DNA from: JAFALK01 sp036500605
GTDB taxonomy: Bacteria; Pseudomonadota; Gammaproteobacteria; Burkholderiales; Burkholderiaceae_C
Length of the DNA: 64,000 bases
Direction: 5' to 3'
Assembly (NCBI GenBank): GCA_036500605.1
Contig: DASYBU010000032.1
Coordinates: 40,476 to 104,475 of the forward strand
Below, in pieces: positions 44,907-56,190 of this stretch. Both the position numbers and the translations under genes were made by a program. Every line of letters starts with the position of its first letter. Position 1 is the first letter of the stretch. A model generated the notes under the pieces. It did not search any database, was not told the DNA's origin, and saw only the letters and a program-made list of their open reading frames with translations.

Positions 44907-46781
44907 ATGTCGCCAAGCACCGTCGAAACCAAGACCCCGTCCTCGCCGTCCGGCGGGTCCAACAGCGCCAGCCCGACCACCATCGATGCCTTGCAGCGCG
45001 AGGTGCTGGAGGCCGTCGCGCTGAGCCTGCCGCTTGAACGGATCATGGTCTTGCTCTGCGAACGCATGGAGGCCTTGGCGCCCGGCGTGATCTGCACGGT
45101 GTTGACCATTGATGCCGCAGGCCGCGTGCATCCGATGGCGGCGCCCAGCCTGCCCAAGGAATTCAGCATCGCCATCGAGAATGCGCCGATCGGCCCCAGG
45201 GCCGGTTCCTGCGGCACGGCGGCCTGGCGCGGCGAGTCGGTGGAGGTCAGCGATATCGCGAGCGACCCGCTGTGGGAAGACTACCGCGGGCTGGCCCAGG
45301 CTTTCGGTCTGGCGGCCTGCTGGTCCACGCCGATCTTCGATGCCGCCGGCCAGGTGGCCGCCACTTTCGCGCTGTACTACCGCCAGCCGCGTCCGGTCGA
45401 GCCCTTGCATCGCGCGATGGTCCAGGCCTGCGTGCACCTGTGCCAGATCGCACTGCGCCATGCCGAGCATGAGCGCCGCATCGAGCACCTGGCTTCGTAC
45501 GACAGCGTGACCGGCCTGCCCAACCGCAGCCTGTTTGCCGACCGTGCGCGGCAAGCCCTGCAAATGGCCTTGCACATGGGCACGCAAGGCGCCCTGCTGC
45601 TGCTCGATATCGACCGCTTCAAGACCTTCAACGATTCGCAAGGCCACGGCAGCGGCGACCGCCTGCTGTGCGAGCTCGGCAAGCGGCTGCAAAGCGTGCT
45701 GCGCGCCACGGACACGCTGGCCCGCCAGGGCGGCGATGAATTCGTGCTGGTGCTGCCCGGTTGCGGCCCGGTCGAGGCGCAGGCGATGGCGAGCCGCCTG
45801 CACGCACAGATCCGCACGCCGCTGCTGCTGTCCGGGCCAGAGAGCGGCGTCGAGGTCAAGCTGACTGCAAGCATCGGCATCGTGGTCTTTCCGGACGATG
45901 GCAGCGAGCTCGACGTGCTCATGAAGAACGTCGATCTGGCCATGTACGGCGCCAAGGGCGCGGGCCGCGACTGCACGCGCTTCTTCCACCAGGCCATGAA
46001 CCAGCAGTTGGACCGGCGCCTGCGCATTGAGGCCGGTTTGCGGCGCGCGCTGCGCCTCAACGGCTTCCGCCTGAACTTCCAGCCCAAGGTCAGCCTCTCC
46101 GACGGCGTCTTGCGTGGCGTGGAAGCCTTGCTGCGCTGGACCGATGAGGAACTGGGCCCCGTGGCGCCCGACGTGTTCATCCCGGTGGCCGAAGAGGCAG
46201 GCCTGATCACGGCGATCGACGCGTGGGTGCTGGCCGCAGCCTGCGAGCAACTGGCGGTTTGGCGCGCGGCGGGCGTGCCGGTGCCGACGCTGGCAGTCAA
46301 CGTCTCGCCGCCGCGTTTCCGCCTGGACGATCTGGCCGGCGATGTGGCGGCCCTGCTCAGGCGTCACGGCTTGCAGGCGCAGGATCTGACGCTCGAAGTG
46401 ACCGAGCGCTTGATGCTGGAGGACGACGAACATGCGCGCGACCAGTTGCAGCTCCTCGACGCGATGGGCGTGCGGCTGTCGGTCGATGATTTCGGTACCG
46501 GCTATTCGAGCCTGTCCTATCTGAAGCGGCTGCCCGTCACCGAACTCAAGCTGGACCGCAGCTTTGTGCGCGATCTGGAGACCGATGCGAACGACCGCGC
46601 GCTGGCCGCAGCCATCGTCGGCATCGGTCGCTCGCTGAGCCTGACGGTGGTGGCCGAAGGTGTGGAGACGCCCGGCCAGCGCCAGGCCCTGCTGGACATG
46701 GGTTGTGAGGTCGCCCAAGGCTGGTTGTTCGCGCGCGCCATGCCGGCGCAGGAACTGGCGGGCTGGCTGTCGAACCGCTGA
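44907..46781 (+). CDS. GAF-GGDEF-EAL cyclic-di-GMP turnover protein
   Basis: 624 residues from the ATG at 44907 (MSPSTVETKTPSSPSGGS), with GTGGGA upstream. GAF sensor domain (~25-170; IENAPIGPRAGSCGTAAWRG). GGDEF domain (~185-350) has an intact RQGGDEFVLVLPG, so diguanylate cyclase activity is possible. EAL domain (~365-615) has GVEALLRW, VNVSPPRF, DDFGTGYSSLSYL and VAEGVET, consistent with an active phosphodiesterase. No membrane segments: a cytoplasmic sensor. Net direction cannot be told from sequence. Upstream 185 bp contain no gene. Confidence 0.92.
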   Translation: MSPSTVETKTPSSPSGGSNSASPTTIDALQREVLEAVALSLPLERIMVLLCERMEALAPGVICTVLTIDAAGRVHPMAAPSLPKEFSIAIENAPIGPRAGSCGTAAWRGESVEVSDIASDPLWEDYRGLAQAFGLAACWSTPIFDAAGQVAATFALYYRQPRPVEPLHRAMVQACVHLCQIALRHAEHERRIEHLASYDSVTGLPNRSLFADRARQALQMALHMGTQGALLLLDIDRFKTFNDSQGHGSGDRLLCELGKRLQSVLRATDTLARQGGDEFVLVLPGCGPVEAQAMASRLHAQIRTPLLLSGPESGVEVKLTASIGIVVFPDDGSELDVLMKNVDLAMYGAKGAGRDCTRFFHQAMNQQLDRRLRIEAGLRRALRLNGFRLNFQPKVSLSDGVLRGVEALLRWTDEELGPVAPDVFIPVAEEAGLITAIDAWVLAAACEQLAVWRAAGVPVPTLAVNVSPPRFRLDDLAGDVAALLRRHGLQAQDLTLEVTERLMLEDDEHARDQLQLLDAMGVRLSVDDFGTGYSSLSYLKRLPVTELKLDRSFVRDLETDANDRALAAAIVGIGRSLSLTVVAEGVETPGQRQALLDMGCEVAQGWLFARAMPAQELAGWLSNR

Positions 46782-46850
46782 ACCGGCCGACTTGATCAGG
46801 GCCATGGCGGCCCGCATCGCTCCCTCAATTCAGGGTCCGCTGGCGGCAGA

Positions 46851-46878
46851 TCAAGGCCACAAATGGGATCGCCGAACT
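46851..46878 (+). promoter_or_regulatory. Possible sigma-28 (FliA) promoter of the chemoreceptor gene
   Basis: TCAAGGCC, a 12-bp spacer and GCCGAACT resemble the flagellar consensus TAAAGTTT-N11-GCCGATAA at about half the positions, 65 bp before the chemoreceptor ATG. Weak match, supported only by the type of gene. Confidence 0.25.
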
Positions 46879-46942
46879 CCAATGCGTGAGACCACGGGCA
46901 CCCCCTAGTTTGCTCGGGTTCACTCATTACAAAGGGCTACCC

Positions 46943-48493
46943 ATGCGAGCCAATCTCCCCGTCACCCAGCGCGAATACGATTTCCCAGCCGATGCCACCC
47001 TGATGTCCACAACGGACACCCAAAGCCATATCGCCTACGCCAATGCAGCTTTTATCGCGGTCAGCGGCTTTGAGCGCGACGAGGTGCTGGGCCAACCTCA
47101 CAACATGGTGCGCCACCCGGACATGCCGCCCCAGGCCTTCGCCGACATGTGGGCCACGCTGAAGGCAGGGGAATCCTGGACCGCACTGGTCAAGAACCGC
47201 CGCAAGGACGGCGACCACTACTGGGTGCGCGCCAATGCCGCGCCGGTGGTGCGGGGCGGCAAGGTGATGGGCTATATGTCGGTGCGCACCAAGCCGAGCC
47301 GGGCCGAGATTGCCGCCACCGAAAAGCTCTATGCAGATTTTCGCGAGAACCGCGCCGGCAGCCAGGCATTCCATCAAGGCTTGATCGTCCGCACCGGCAT
47401 CATGTCCTGGACCTCCATTCTCCAGACCATGCCAGTCCGCTGGCGCCTGCGCTGCGGCCTGGGAGCTCTCGCGATGACCAGCATCGCCGCAGCCGCCCTC
47501 GCGGGTCTCGACGGCATGGCCGAGGCAGGGTTGGCCGCCGCGGTCCTGGTCGTGACGGCCCTCGTGGCCGGGTGGCTCGAAGCGCAGATCGCCCGCCCGC
47601 TTCAACAGGTCAAGCGCCAGGCCCTCAGTGTCGCCTCCGGCCAGCCGGGCGAGAACGTCGTGCTCAATCGCGTGGATGAAATCGGCATGATCCTGCGGGC
47701 CGTGAATCAGGCGGGCTTGAACCTGCGCTCGCTGGTGGACGATGTCTCCGGCCAGATCTCGGGCGTGCGCCATGTCAGCGCCGAGATCTCCAGCGGCAAC
47801 CTGGATCTCAGCTCGCGGACCGAACAAGCTGCGGCCAGCCTGGAAGAAACCGCCAGTTCCATGGAGCAGATGACGGCCACGGTCAAGAACAACGCCGACA
47901 CCGCGCACCAGGCCGCTCAACTGGCCAGCGCGGCCAGCCTGGCGGCCGCGCGGGGCGGTGACGTGGTGGGGCAAATGACGGGCACGATGAACGACATCAC
48001 CGCGTCGAGCAAGAAGATCTCGGACATCATCGGCGTGATCGACGGCATCGCCTTCCAGACCAACATCCTGGCGCTCAACGCCGCGGTTGAAGCCGCGCGC
48101 GCGGGCGAACAGGGTCGCGGCTTCGCGGTGGTCGCCGGTGAGGTGCGAAACCTGGCACAGCGCAGCGCTTCAGCGGCGAAGGAAATCAAGACGCTGATCA
48201 GCGACAGCGTGGACAAGGTGGAGGCCGGCGCCCATCTTGTGGAGCATGCAGGCCGATCGATGGGCGAGATCGTCGACCAGGTCAACCGCGTCAACCAGCT
48301 GATCAACGAGATCAGCGATGCCACGCGGGAACAGTCGAGCGGCATCAGCCAGGTCAATGTCGCGGTGACGCGTCTGGACCAGATGACGCAGCAAAACGCC
48401 TCGCTGGTGCAGGAATCCTCCTCCGCCGCGGATCGCCTGAAGCAGCAAGCCGGCATCCTGGTCGAGGCCGTGAACGTTTTCAGCTCGCGGTAA
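46943..48493 (+). CDS. Methyl-accepting chemotaxis protein with N-terminal PAS domain (Aer-like)
   Basis: 516 residues from the ATG at 46943 (MRANLPVTQREYDFPADA), with AAAGG upstream. PAS domain (~10-115): HIAYANAAFIAVSGFERDEV and PHNMVRHPDMPPQAFADMW, the pattern of Aer-type redox/energy receptors. Two hydrophobic segments (~165-210) form a hairpin in the inner membrane without a periplasmic domain. HAMP-like region, then the signalling coiled coil with the conserved tip SDIIGVIDGIAFQTNILALN and AAVEAARAGEQGRGFAVVA. It should report energy state to the CheA-CheW complex. Confidence 0.93.
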   Translation: MRANLPVTQREYDFPADATLMSTTDTQSHIAYANAAFIAVSGFERDEVLGQPHNMVRHPDMPPQAFADMWATLKAGESWTALVKNRRKDGDHYWVRANAAPVVRGGKVMGYMSVRTKPSRAEIAATEKLYADFRENRAGSQAFHQGLIVRTGIMSWTSILQTMPVRWRLRCGLGALAMTSIAAAALAGLDGMAEAGLAAAVLVVTALVAGWLEAQIARPLQQVKRQALSVASGQPGENVVLNRVDEIGMILRAVNQAGLNLRSLVDDVSGQISGVRHVSAEISSGNLDLSSRTEQAAASLEETASSMEQMTATVKNNADTAHQAAQLASAASLAAARGGDVVGQMTGTMNDITASSKKISDIIGVIDGIAFQTNILALNAAVEAARAGEQGRGFAVVAGEVRNLAQRSASAAKEIKTLISDSVDKVEAGAHLVEHAGRSMGEIVDQVNRVNQLINEISDATREQSSGISQVNVAVTRLDQMTQQNASLVQESSSAADRLKQQAGILVEAVNVFSSR

Positions 48494-48496
48494 GGC

Positions 48497-48997
48497 TCAG
48501 GACTCCAGCGCTGCGGCGCTGATCACGGTGCCGTCTTCATCGGCATAAAGCCAATCGCCGGGCCGCACCCAGACGCCCAGCACCAGGACCGGCAGGTCGC
48601 CCTGCCCCTGGGCTTTTCGTTCGGTCGGCATCGGCACGTTGCCCAGCGCGAGAATGCCGACGGCGGCCGCACGCAGTTCCGTCAGATCGCGCACGCAGCC
48701 ATGGATCACAAGCCCGGCCCAGCCGTTCTTCACGGCGGCCGCAGCGAGGTTGCCCCCGAGCAGCGCGCGCTGAAGCGAGCCCGCGCCGTCGATCACCAGC
48801 ACGCGGCCCTGCCCCGGACTTTCGACCGCCGCCTTGACCAGGCTGTTGTCCTCGTAGCACTTGACGGTCGCGACTTGGCCGGAGAAAGACGTCTTGCCGC
48901 CATAACTGCGCATTCCGGCGGGCAGCACGCGAAAGGCGCCGCTCGCGTCTGCCTTGTGGGCATCGCAGAAATCGCAGGTCGAGAACGCGGCGCTCAT
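48497..48997 (-). CDS. rraA: RraA-family protein (RNase E regulator / oxo-acid aldolase)
   Basis: 166 residues, full length. Family motifs: SLVKAAVESPGQGRVLVIDG, LLGGNLAAAAVKNGWAGLV, GCVRDLTELR with the Arg-Asp pair and VRPGDWLYADEDGTVIS. E. coli RraA binds and inhibits RNase E; relatives such as HMG/CHA aldolase cleave 4-hydroxy-4-methyl-2-oxoglutarate and use the same Arg/Asp metal site. This one keeps the R-D pair, so aldolase activity is possible. Starts in an ATGA overlap with the S4 protein. Confidence 0.88.
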   Translation of the reverse strand: MSAAFSTCDFCDAHKADASGAFRVLPAGMRSYGGKTSFSGQVATVKCYEDNSLVKAAVESPGQGRVLVIDGAGSLQRALLGGNLAAAAVKNGWAGLVIHGCVRDLTELRAAAVGILALGNVPMPTERKAQGQGDLPVLVLGVWVRPGDWLYADEDGTVISAAALES

Positions 48998-49209
48998 GCC
49001 ACGACGTTGATCGTCACATCGGGTACGCGAACGATCTGGCCCGCGCGGATCTTGGCGGTCTTGCGGCTCTCGGGTTGGCCGTCGACGGTGACGAGGCCCT
49101 CGACCACCATCATGCGGGCGCGCCCGCCGCTTTCGGCCACGCCCGTGGCCTTGAGCAGGCTGTCCACGGGGATGAACTCGCCGCGCAATTCAAAAGTTAT
49201 TTCTTGCAT
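48994..49209 (-). CDS. Small S4-domain RNA-binding protein (YbcJ-like)
   Basis: 71 residues, essentially one S4 domain: FIPVDSLLKATGVAESGGRA, RMMVVEGLVTVDGQPESRKT and KIRAGQIVRVPD. Such free-standing S4 proteins (YbcJ/RqcP-like) bind structured RNA, possibly rRNA or tRNA on stalled ribosomes. It is translationally coupled to rraA, linking two RNA-related functions. Preceded by a 182-bp gap occupied by the large inverted repeat. Confidence 0.9.
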   Translation of the reverse strand: MQEITFELRGEFIPVDSLLKATGVAESGGRARMMVVEGLVTVDGQPESRKTAKIRAGQIVRVPDVTINVVA

Positions 49210-49250
49210 GGCTCGATTGTCGCTTCAGTGGTCCGCGTGGAAATACGGAA

Positions 49251-49373
49251 TTTCCGGAACGCAGAGGGCGCAAAGGGACGCAAAGGGACGCAAAGGGACG
49301 CAAAGGCCGCAGAGAGTTTGAAGCCAATACTCTGCGAACTCTGCGTCCCTTTGCGCCCTCTGCGTTCCGGAAA
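49251..49373. repeat. 32-bp perfect inverted repeat with 10-bp tandem repeats
   Basis: 49251-49282 and 49342-49373 are exact reverse complements (32 bp; core GCAGAGGGCGCAAAGGGACG). Three tandem copies of GGGACGCAAA start inside the left arm (about 49275-49304). The 59-bp loop also holds a degenerate second pair (GGCCGCAGAGAG / CTCTGCGAACTC). It lies between the ThDP-enzyme stop and the S4-gene start and could end the former's transcript; a mobile or dispersed element origin is likely. Confidence 0.9.
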
Positions 49374-49391
49374 CTGAATGGAGGTATTGAG

Positions 49392-51089
49392 TTACTTCAG
49401 CGCAGCAGCCCGCAAAGCCGTGAGCGTCGTGCGGCTGGTGGACACATCGCTCGACAGGCGCAGATGGATCAGCGTGGGCTTGTCTGCCGCCAGCGCCGCG
49501 CGCAGGGCCGGCTCGAAAGCCTCGCTGATCTCGACCACCGTGCCGGCCGCCCAGCCATAGGCGCGTGCCAGCGCGGCGAAGTCGGGATTGAACAGATCGC
49601 TGCCCGAGACGCGGCCCGGGTACTCGCGCTCCTGATGCATGCGGATGGTGCCGTAGGTGCCGTTGTCCACCACGATGCTGATCAGCTTCCTGGCGCCGTA
49701 GCCCGTGGCCGTGGCCAGCTCCTGGCCGGTCATGAGGAAGTCGCCGTCACCGGCGATGTTGACGACCCAGCGGTCCTGCAGGATCGCCGCTGCGACGGCA
49801 GCCGGCACGCCATAGCCCATCGCGCCGGAGGTCGGCGCCAGCTGGTTCTTGCCATGCTGATGCAGGCCGGTGTACTGATGAAAGCGATGCAGCCATCCGC
49901 TGTAATTGCCGGCGCCGTTCGTGTAGATCGTGCCTTCGGGCATCAGCGTGCCCAGCACCTTGACCACCTCGGTCATGTCCATCGGCGTGACCGGCTTCTG
50001 CACGAGATTGGCTTCGTAATCGGCATGCGCGGCTTCGGTCCATGCGGCCCAGCTCACTTCCTTTGGCGCAGCCAGCGTGGCCAGCGCGGGCGCGGCGCAC
50101 GCCATGCTGGCGTTGATCATCAGATCGGCGGTGTAGACGCGGCCGAGTTCTTCGGCACCGGCGTGGATGTGGACCAGTTGCTGCGCAGGGCGAGGCGCTT
50201 GCAGCAGCGTGTAGCCGCTGGTCGTCATCTCGCCCAGGCGTGGGCCGACCGCAATGATCAGGTCGGCATCGCGGACGCGCTGCGCGAGCTTGGGATTGAT
50301 GCCGATGCCCACATCACCGGCGTAGAGCGGATGGCGGTTGTCGAACAGATCCTGGAAGCGGAAGGCGCAGCCGACCGGCAATTGCCAGTCTTCGGCAAAG
50401 GCTTGAAGCGCGCCGCAGGCGGCAGGCGTCCAGCCGCCGCCGCCGGCGATCACAAAGGGCTTCTTCGCAGCCAGCAGGCGCTCGCGCAGGCTCGCAAGAT
50501 CGGCCGGCGCGGGCCAGGCCAGGGCAGGTTCCACACGCGGCAGCACCGGCGCGCTGGTGGCCTGCGTGAGCATGTCTTCGGGCAGCACGAGCACGACGGG
50601 GCCGGGGCGCCCCTGCATGGCCGTGTGGAAGGCTCGCGCCACGTATTCGGGCAGGCGATGCGGGTCATGCACCTCGCCAACCCACTTGGCCATGCCGAGC
50701 GTGCCGGGGCCGAACATCTGGCGGTAGTCCACCTCCTGGAAGGCCTCGCGATCACGCTGGTCGCTGGCCACCTGGCCGATGAACAGGATCATCGGCGTGG
50801 AATCCTGGAAGGCCGTATGCAGGCCGATCGAGGCATTGGTGGCGCCCGGGCCGCGCGTCACGAAGCAGATGCCGGGTCGGCCTGTCAGCTTGCCTTGTGC
50901 CTCGGCCATGAAGGAGGCGCCGCCCTCTTGCCGGCAGGCAATGAAACGGATCTTGTCGTGATGCTCGTGGAAGCCGTCGAGCACGGCCAGAAAGCTTTCA
51001 CCGGGCACGCCGAAGGTCGTGTCCACGCCTTGCGCAATCAGCGCTTCCACCAGCGCGTGGCCGGCCAGTCTCGTGTTTGTCGTCGTCAT
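49392..51089 (-). CDS. Thiamine diphosphate-dependent enzyme, acetolactate synthase-like
   Basis: 565 residues from the ATG at 51089 (MTTTNTRLAGHALVEALI). Three ThDP domains: PYR with FGVPGESFLAVLDGF and activating Glu in ACRQEGGASFMAEAQGKL; central domain; PP domain with GDGDFLMTGQELATA and the later VVDNGTYGTIRMHQE. Conserved FVTRGPGATNASIGLHTA is typical of acetolactate-synthase relatives. It lacks an adjacent small regulatory subunit (ilvN) and is not in an ilv operon, so it is more likely a catabolic or biosynthetic paralog; substrate unknown. The stop is 19 bp from the large inverted repeat. Confidence 0.88.
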   Translation of the reverse strand: MTTTNTRLAGHALVEALIAQGVDTTFGVPGESFLAVLDGFHEHHDKIRFIACRQEGGASFMAEAQGKLTGRPGICFVTRGPGATNASIGLHTAFQDSTPMILFIGQVASDQRDREAFQEVDYRQMFGPGTLGMAKWVGEVHDPHRLPEYVARAFHTAMQGRPGPVVLVLPEDMLTQATSAPVLPRVEPALAWPAPADLASLRERLLAAKKPFVIAGGGGWTPAACGALQAFAEDWQLPVGCAFRFQDLFDNRHPLYAGDVGIGINPKLAQRVRDADLIIAVGPRLGEMTTSGYTLLQAPRPAQQLVHIHAGAEELGRVYTADLMINASMACAAPALATLAAPKEVSWAAWTEAAHADYEANLVQKPVTPMDMTEVVKVLGTLMPEGTIYTNGAGNYSGWLHRFHQYTGLHQHGKNQLAPTSGAMGYGVPAAVAAAILQDRWVVNIAGDGDFLMTGQELATATGYGARKLISIVVDNGTYGTIRMHQEREYPGRVSGSDLFNPDFAALARAYGWAAGTVVEISEAFEPALRAALAADKPTLIHLRLSSDVSTSRTTLTALRAAALK

Positions 51090-51134
51090 GTCCGTGACTG
51101 TAGCGCCGGCGCCGCGCGCCGCGCTCATTCCGTC

Positions 51135-51776
51135 TCAGGCGAGGGCCATAAGCAACTGCAGCGGCGACTCGATGATCGCGTCGGCCGGCCACTCGCCGAT
51201 CGGCTTGCCGGTGCCCAGATAGCCCCAGGCCACGGCGATGGTGCGCATGCCGGCGGCGCGGCCGGCCATCATGTCGCGCTCGTCGTCGCCGACGTACACG
51301 CATTGCGCGGGATCGATGCCAGCGCGGCGCGCGGCCTCCAGCAGCGGCGCGGGATGCGGCTTGCGATGCGGCGTGGTGTCGCCCCCGATGATGACGCTGG
51401 CGCGTGGCGTTAGCCCCAGGCCATCGCAAACCGGGTGGGCATAGCGTTCGGCCTTGTTGGTGACGATGCCGATGCGCAGCGCCTTGCCGGCAAGCGCATC
51501 GAGCATGGCCTCGACCTCGGCAAACAGCCGCGTCTCCTGCAGCAGCCGCGGCTCGTAATGAGAGAACCATTCGGCCTTGAGCGCCTCGAACTCGGGATGC
51601 GCCGCCGTCACGCCAAAAGCGGTGCCGACCATGCCGCGCGCGCCCGAGCCGCCATGCGGCCGGAACACCGAAAGCGGCAACTCGGGCAAGCCGCGCGCAC
51701 GCAGCATCGCGTTGGCCGCGCCGCCCAGATCGGGCGCGCTGTCGACCAGCGTGCCATCGAGGTCAAACAGGATCAC
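51135..51776 (-). CDS. gph: Gph, phosphoglycolate phosphatase (HAD family)
   Basis: 213 residues if the GTG at 51776 is used, 5 bp after the ubiG stop; no ATG fits. HAD motif I ILFDLDGTLVDSAPDL starts at once, the cap domain follows, then motif II IVTNKAERYAHP and motif III/IV IGGDTTPHRKPHPAPLLEAA and VYVGDDERDMMAGRAAGM. It hydrolyses 2-phosphoglycolate from DNA repair or oxygenase side reactions. The ubiG-gph pair is conserved in Burkholderiales and relatives. Confidence 0.92.
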   Translation of the reverse strand: MILFDLDGTLVDSAPDLGGAANAMLRARGLPELPLSVFRPHGGSGARGMVGTAFGVTAAHPEFEALKAEWFSHYEPRLLQETRLFAEVEAMLDALAGKALRIGIVTNKAERYAHPVCDGLGLTPRASVIIGGDTTPHRKPHPAPLLEAARRAGIDPAQCVYVGDDERDMMAGRAAGMRTIAVAWGYLGTGKPIGEWPADAIIESPLQLLMALA

Positions 51777-51781
51777 GGTGG

Positions 51782-52492
51782 TCAGCCCGGCTTGCGGCAG
51801 GCGATCAGATAGTTCACATCCGTGTCGCCGCCGAGCTTGTAGACCTGGGTCAGCGGGTTGTAGCTGAGGCCCTTGCTCGAATGCAGCTCCAGCCCTGAAG
51901 CGCGGCACATGCCGGCCAACTCACTCGGCTTGATGAAGCGCGCGTATTCATGCGTGCCGGCCGGCAGCATCTTGAGCACGTACTCGGCGCCGACGATGGC
52001 GAGCAGGAAGCTCTTCACATTGCGGTTCAGCGTCGACAGGAACACCCAGCCGCCGGGTTTCACGAGCTGCGACAGCGCATTCACGATCGAGGCCGGATCG
52101 GGCACATGCTCCAGCATCTCCATACAAGTGACGACGTCGAAGGACGCGGGGCGCTCGGCCGCCAAGGCCTCAACCGCGATCTCGCGGTATTCGACGTTCT
52201 CGGTGCCGGCTTCCATCGCATGCAGTTGTGCCACCTTCAAAGGCTTCGTGGACAGATCAATGCCCAGGGCCTTGGCGCCGCGGCGCGCCATCGAGTCGGT
52301 CAGGATGCCGCCGCCACAACCGACGTCGAGCACCGTCTTGCCAGCCAGGGGGCTCAGCCCATCGATCCAGTTCAGGCGCAAGGGGTTGATCTGGTGCAGC
52401 GGCTTGAACTCGCTTTCGGGGTCCCACCAGCGGTGGGCCAGCTCGCCGAACTTGGCGAGCTCAGCCGGGTCGGCGTTGACTTCAGCGTTCAT
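51782..52492 (-). CDS. ubiG: UbiG, ubiquinone biosynthesis O-methyltransferase
   Basis: 236 residues. SAM-binding motif VLDVGCGGGILTDSMARRGA (~55-75), with the N-terminal ELAHRWWDPESEFKPLHQINPLRL typical of UbiG, and motif VTCMEMLEHVPDP. It carries out both O-methylations of the ubiquinone ring (after UbiF/UbiI hydroxylations) at the inner membrane surface. Forms an operon with gph; upstream is the ompA terminator. Confidence 0.97.
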   Translation of the reverse strand: MNAEVNADPAELAKFGELAHRWWDPESEFKPLHQINPLRLNWIDGLSPLAGKTVLDVGCGGGILTDSMARRGAKALGIDLSTKPLKVAQLHAMEAGTENVEYREIAVEALAAERPASFDVVTCMEMLEHVPDPASIVNALSQLVKPGGWVFLSTLNRNVKSFLLAIVGAEYVLKMLPAGTHEYARFIKPSELAGMCRASGLELHSSKGLSYNPLTQVYKLGGDTDVNYLIACRKPG

Positions 52493-52511
52493 CTTGATTG
52501 ATCTCCATCAT

Positions 52512-52548
52512 AAAAAAACCCCGCTGGAGCGTGAGCCCGAGCGGGGTT
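52512..52548 (-). terminator. Rho-independent terminator of ompA
   Basis: On the minus strand AACCCCGCT and AGCGGGGTT form a 9-bp stem with a 14-nt loop, followed by TTTTTTTA. It lies 38 bp after the ompA stop. Confidence 0.93.
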
Positions 52549-52586
52549 TGGTCACCAGCAGCGGCGCATTGGAGCGCCGTGCCAGA

Positions 52587-53243
52587 TCACTTGATGACGG
52601 TGTGCGTCCCGACGACTTCGATTTCAACGCGACGGTTCTGGGCGCGGCCCGCTTCCGTCTTGTTGTCGGCGACGGGCTGCTTCTTGCCCTTGCCTTCGGT
52701 GTACACGCGGTTCTTCTCGATGCCCTTGCCCACCAGGTAGGCCTTGACCGATTCAGCGCGGCGGACCGACAGCTTCTGGTTGTAGGCGTCGGAGCCGATC
52801 GCGTCGGTATGGCCGACGGCGATGATGACTTCCAGCGTCACATGGCTGATCTTCTCGACCAGGTCATCCAGCTTGGCCTTGCCTTCGGGCTTGAGCACAG
52901 CCTTGTCGAAGTCGAACAGCGCGTCAGCGTTGTAGGTGATCTTCTCGCTGACAGGCACTGGCTTCGGAGCCGGCGGCGGGGGAGGCGGAGGCTGCACAAC
53001 CGGCGCGGCCGGAGCCGAGGCCTGAATGGCAGGTGGCGGGGGCGGCACGGGCACGCCGTCGCAGCCCTTGACGCCCGTAGCCGGCGTCCAGTTGGCATCG
53101 CGCCAGCACAGTTCGTTGGTGCCGTTCTTCCACACGGTGGCGTTGTCAGCGGCGCGCCAGTTGTCAACGGTCTGGGCGGATGCGCCCGAGGCTGCAACAA
53201 CAGCGACTGCAAAGAGCGACGCCACACGATTCAATTTCTTCAT
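52587..53243 (-). CDS. ompA: OmpA-family outer-membrane protein
   Basis: 218 residues from the ATG at 53243 (MKKLNRVASLFAVAVVAAS), with AGAGGAG upstream. Signal peptide to ~23 (GASAQ). A short N-terminal segment with two Cys (LCWRDANWTPATGVKGCDG) takes the place of the eight-strand barrel of E. coli OmpA. A proline-rich linker (PPPPP runs, ~65-98) leads to the peptidoglycan-binding OmpA domain (~105-215; LFDFDKAVLKPEGKAKLDDL, IIAVGHTDAIGSDAYNQKLS, GRAQNRRVEIEV). This compact form is common upstream of ubiG in Burkholderiales. Confidence 0.95.
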   Translation of the reverse strand: MKKLNRVASLFAVAVVAASGASAQTVDNWRAADNATVWKNGTNELCWRDANWTPATGVKGCDGVPVPPPPPAIQASAPAAPVVQPPPPPPPAPKPVPVSEKITYNADALFDFDKAVLKPEGKAKLDDLVEKISHVTLEVIIAVGHTDAIGSDAYNQKLSVRRAESVKAYLVGKGIEKNRVYTEGKGKKQPVADNKTEAGRAQNRRVEIEVVGTHTVIK

Positions 53244-53538
53244 GATTCTCCTCTCACGGATTTGCCGCAGTTGCCCTGCGAGTGTCCTTTGGTACTTCAA
53301 CAAAACCTCAGTGAATCCCACGCGGCAGTGTTTCCAGAAAAGAAAACAGTGCATGCGGGTTTCTCCCAGGGACCCAAACATTGTGCCACGCAGGCATTCA
53401 GACAAATGCATTGTGGCGGCGCCCTTCGCAGGGCGTTGTGACGCTGTTGCACGGCTGCGACATCATCCTGGCACTTAGAATCTTTCCTTTCGGCCATATC
53501 AATAAAAGCCGGTTGATGCCCAGAGCATCAGCCGCCCC
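53244..53538. promoter_or_regulatory. Divergent ompA/gyrA upstream region
   Basis: 295 bp with no gene. The ompA side holds a long, AT-richer leader (5' of 53243) ending in AGAGGAG. On the gyrA side a -10-like TAGAAT lies near 53477; its -35 is unclear. No operator stands out. Confidence 0.45.
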
Positions 53539-53544
53539 ATGCGC

Positions 53545-56186
<2,642 letters not shown>

Positions 56187-56190
<4 letters not shown>

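Noticed and set aside
49251..49373. CRISPR-like array
   Set aside because: The tandem units are contiguous 10-mers without spacers and there are no cas genes; the structure is an inverted repeat.
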